NCBI GenBank assembly: GCA_034435975.1
Contig: DAOTWD010000018.1
Span: 4,022 to 68,021, forward strand
Reading direction: 5' to 3'
Length of the DNA stretch: 64,000 nucleotides
DNA from: CAKZQX01 sp034435975
Lineage (GTDB): Bacteria > Chloroflexota > Chloroflexia > Chloroflexales > Chloroflexaceae
The stretch's first letter is position 1, and each line of letters begins with the position of its first letter. Under the pieces are notes generated by a model. That model worked only from the letters and a program-made list of their open reading frames with translations. It ran no database searches and was not told the origin of the DNA. This document shows positions 63,873 through 64,000 of this stretch, piece after piece. The translations under genes and the position numbers were made by a program.

Positions 63873-64000
63873 TAGCCTCCCGGCCAGCTCATAAACCCAA
63901 CGGCACGGGCGTGGAGCTGGGCTTGCTGCTCGGCATCTACCACGGGGGTCGCACGGGGCCTGGCCCCCCTGACCGGTTGCCGCGCTGGTGCCGGGCAGTG
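63872..64000 (-). CDS. 3' end of an unknown gene cut by the window edge, product ending GFMSWPGG
   Basis: The minus-strand frame is open from the right edge to TAA at 63874-63872. The visible 42 residues are Ala/Pro/Arg-rich and end HARAVGFMSWPGG. The last residues match the end of the next gene's product, so both belong to one family or share a C-terminal motif. The stop overlaps the next ATG. Confidence 0.65.
   Translation of the reverse strand, partial: HCPAPARQPVRGARPRATPVVDAEQQAQLHARAVGFMSWPGG

Noticed and set aside
1..64000. tRNA, rRNA, riboswitch or transposase genes
   Set aside because: No cloverleaf with a standard T-loop, no rRNA signature, no recognisable riboswitch aptamer and no transposase or integrase reading frame was found by eye.

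Overview
The window looks like chromosomal DNA of a filamentous Chloroflexota bacterium, most like Chloroflexus or a relative. The reasons are: an rny-spoVS pair, a GldA/F/G-like ABC exporter set of the kind seen in gliding bacteria, a giant secreted SdrD_B-domain protein with an 'FLPL'-type C-terminus, moderately GC-rich coding DNA, and gene-poor stretches full of GC-rich palindromes and dispersed repeats. No rRNA or tRNA gene was found, so the taxonomic call rests on gene content only. I support about 40 protein genes, one of them cut by the right edge.

Layout. 0.3-4.5 kb: ABC exporter operon (ATPase, permease, GldG-like auxiliary protein, DUF4340 protein). 4.9-9.6 kb (minus): DnaQ-DinG helicase and an S41 protease that lacks the catalytic lysine. 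10.1-12.0 kb: metallo-beta-lactamase-fold hydrolase and GT4 glycosyltransferase. 12.4-15.8 kb (minus): eIF-2B-like protein and a large hybrid histidine kinase. 15.8-17.1 kb: gene-free, with a 23-bp tandem repeat. 17.2-18.9 kb: unknown protein plus DapA-family aldolase. 18.9-20.0 kb (minus): DtxR and ArsR metalloregulators in one operon. 20.7-33.3 kb: a secreted/surface island with the 2322-residue SdrD_B protein, a MauG-like diheme peroxidase, a degenerate copper-amine-oxidase-like lipoprotein and a membrane-anchored propeller-like protein, embedded in repeat-rich DNA.

34.1-41.9 kb (minus) is a coherent signalling module: a cNMP/CBS/DUF294 nucleotidyltransferase, a small membrane protein, an SLC5 symporter-STAC-histidine kinase (CrbS-like), a single-domain response regulator, and a membrane PAS sensor fused to a DEDDh exonuclease. 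It combines the parts known from proteobacterial acetate-symporter (ActP/CrbS) neighbourhoods. 42.1-44.2 kb (minus): rny and spoVS with a recognisable promoter and intrinsic terminator. 44.4-49.5 kb: lipoprotein, RimI, SPL-type radical SAM protein, inositol monophosphatase, GT2. 50.0-55.9 kb: NYN/LOTUS protein, trpF, a Trm112-like protein without cysteines, trpB and a diacylglycerol-kinase-like lipid kinase. 56.0-60.3 kb: DUF4011 helicase-nuclease, a candidate defence gene. 60.1-64.0 kb (minus): operon of an asparagine-synthetase-like enzyme without the N-terminal cysteine, an acidic membrane protein, and two genes whose products end in the same GFM[S/T]WP motif.

The most promising candidates for something undescribed are the diheme peroxidase with the copper-less amine-oxidase-like lipoprotein, the SLC5-sensor/DUF294/exonuclease module, and the asparagine-synthetase-like operon at the right edge. 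All functions are read from sequence motifs by eye; no database search was run.
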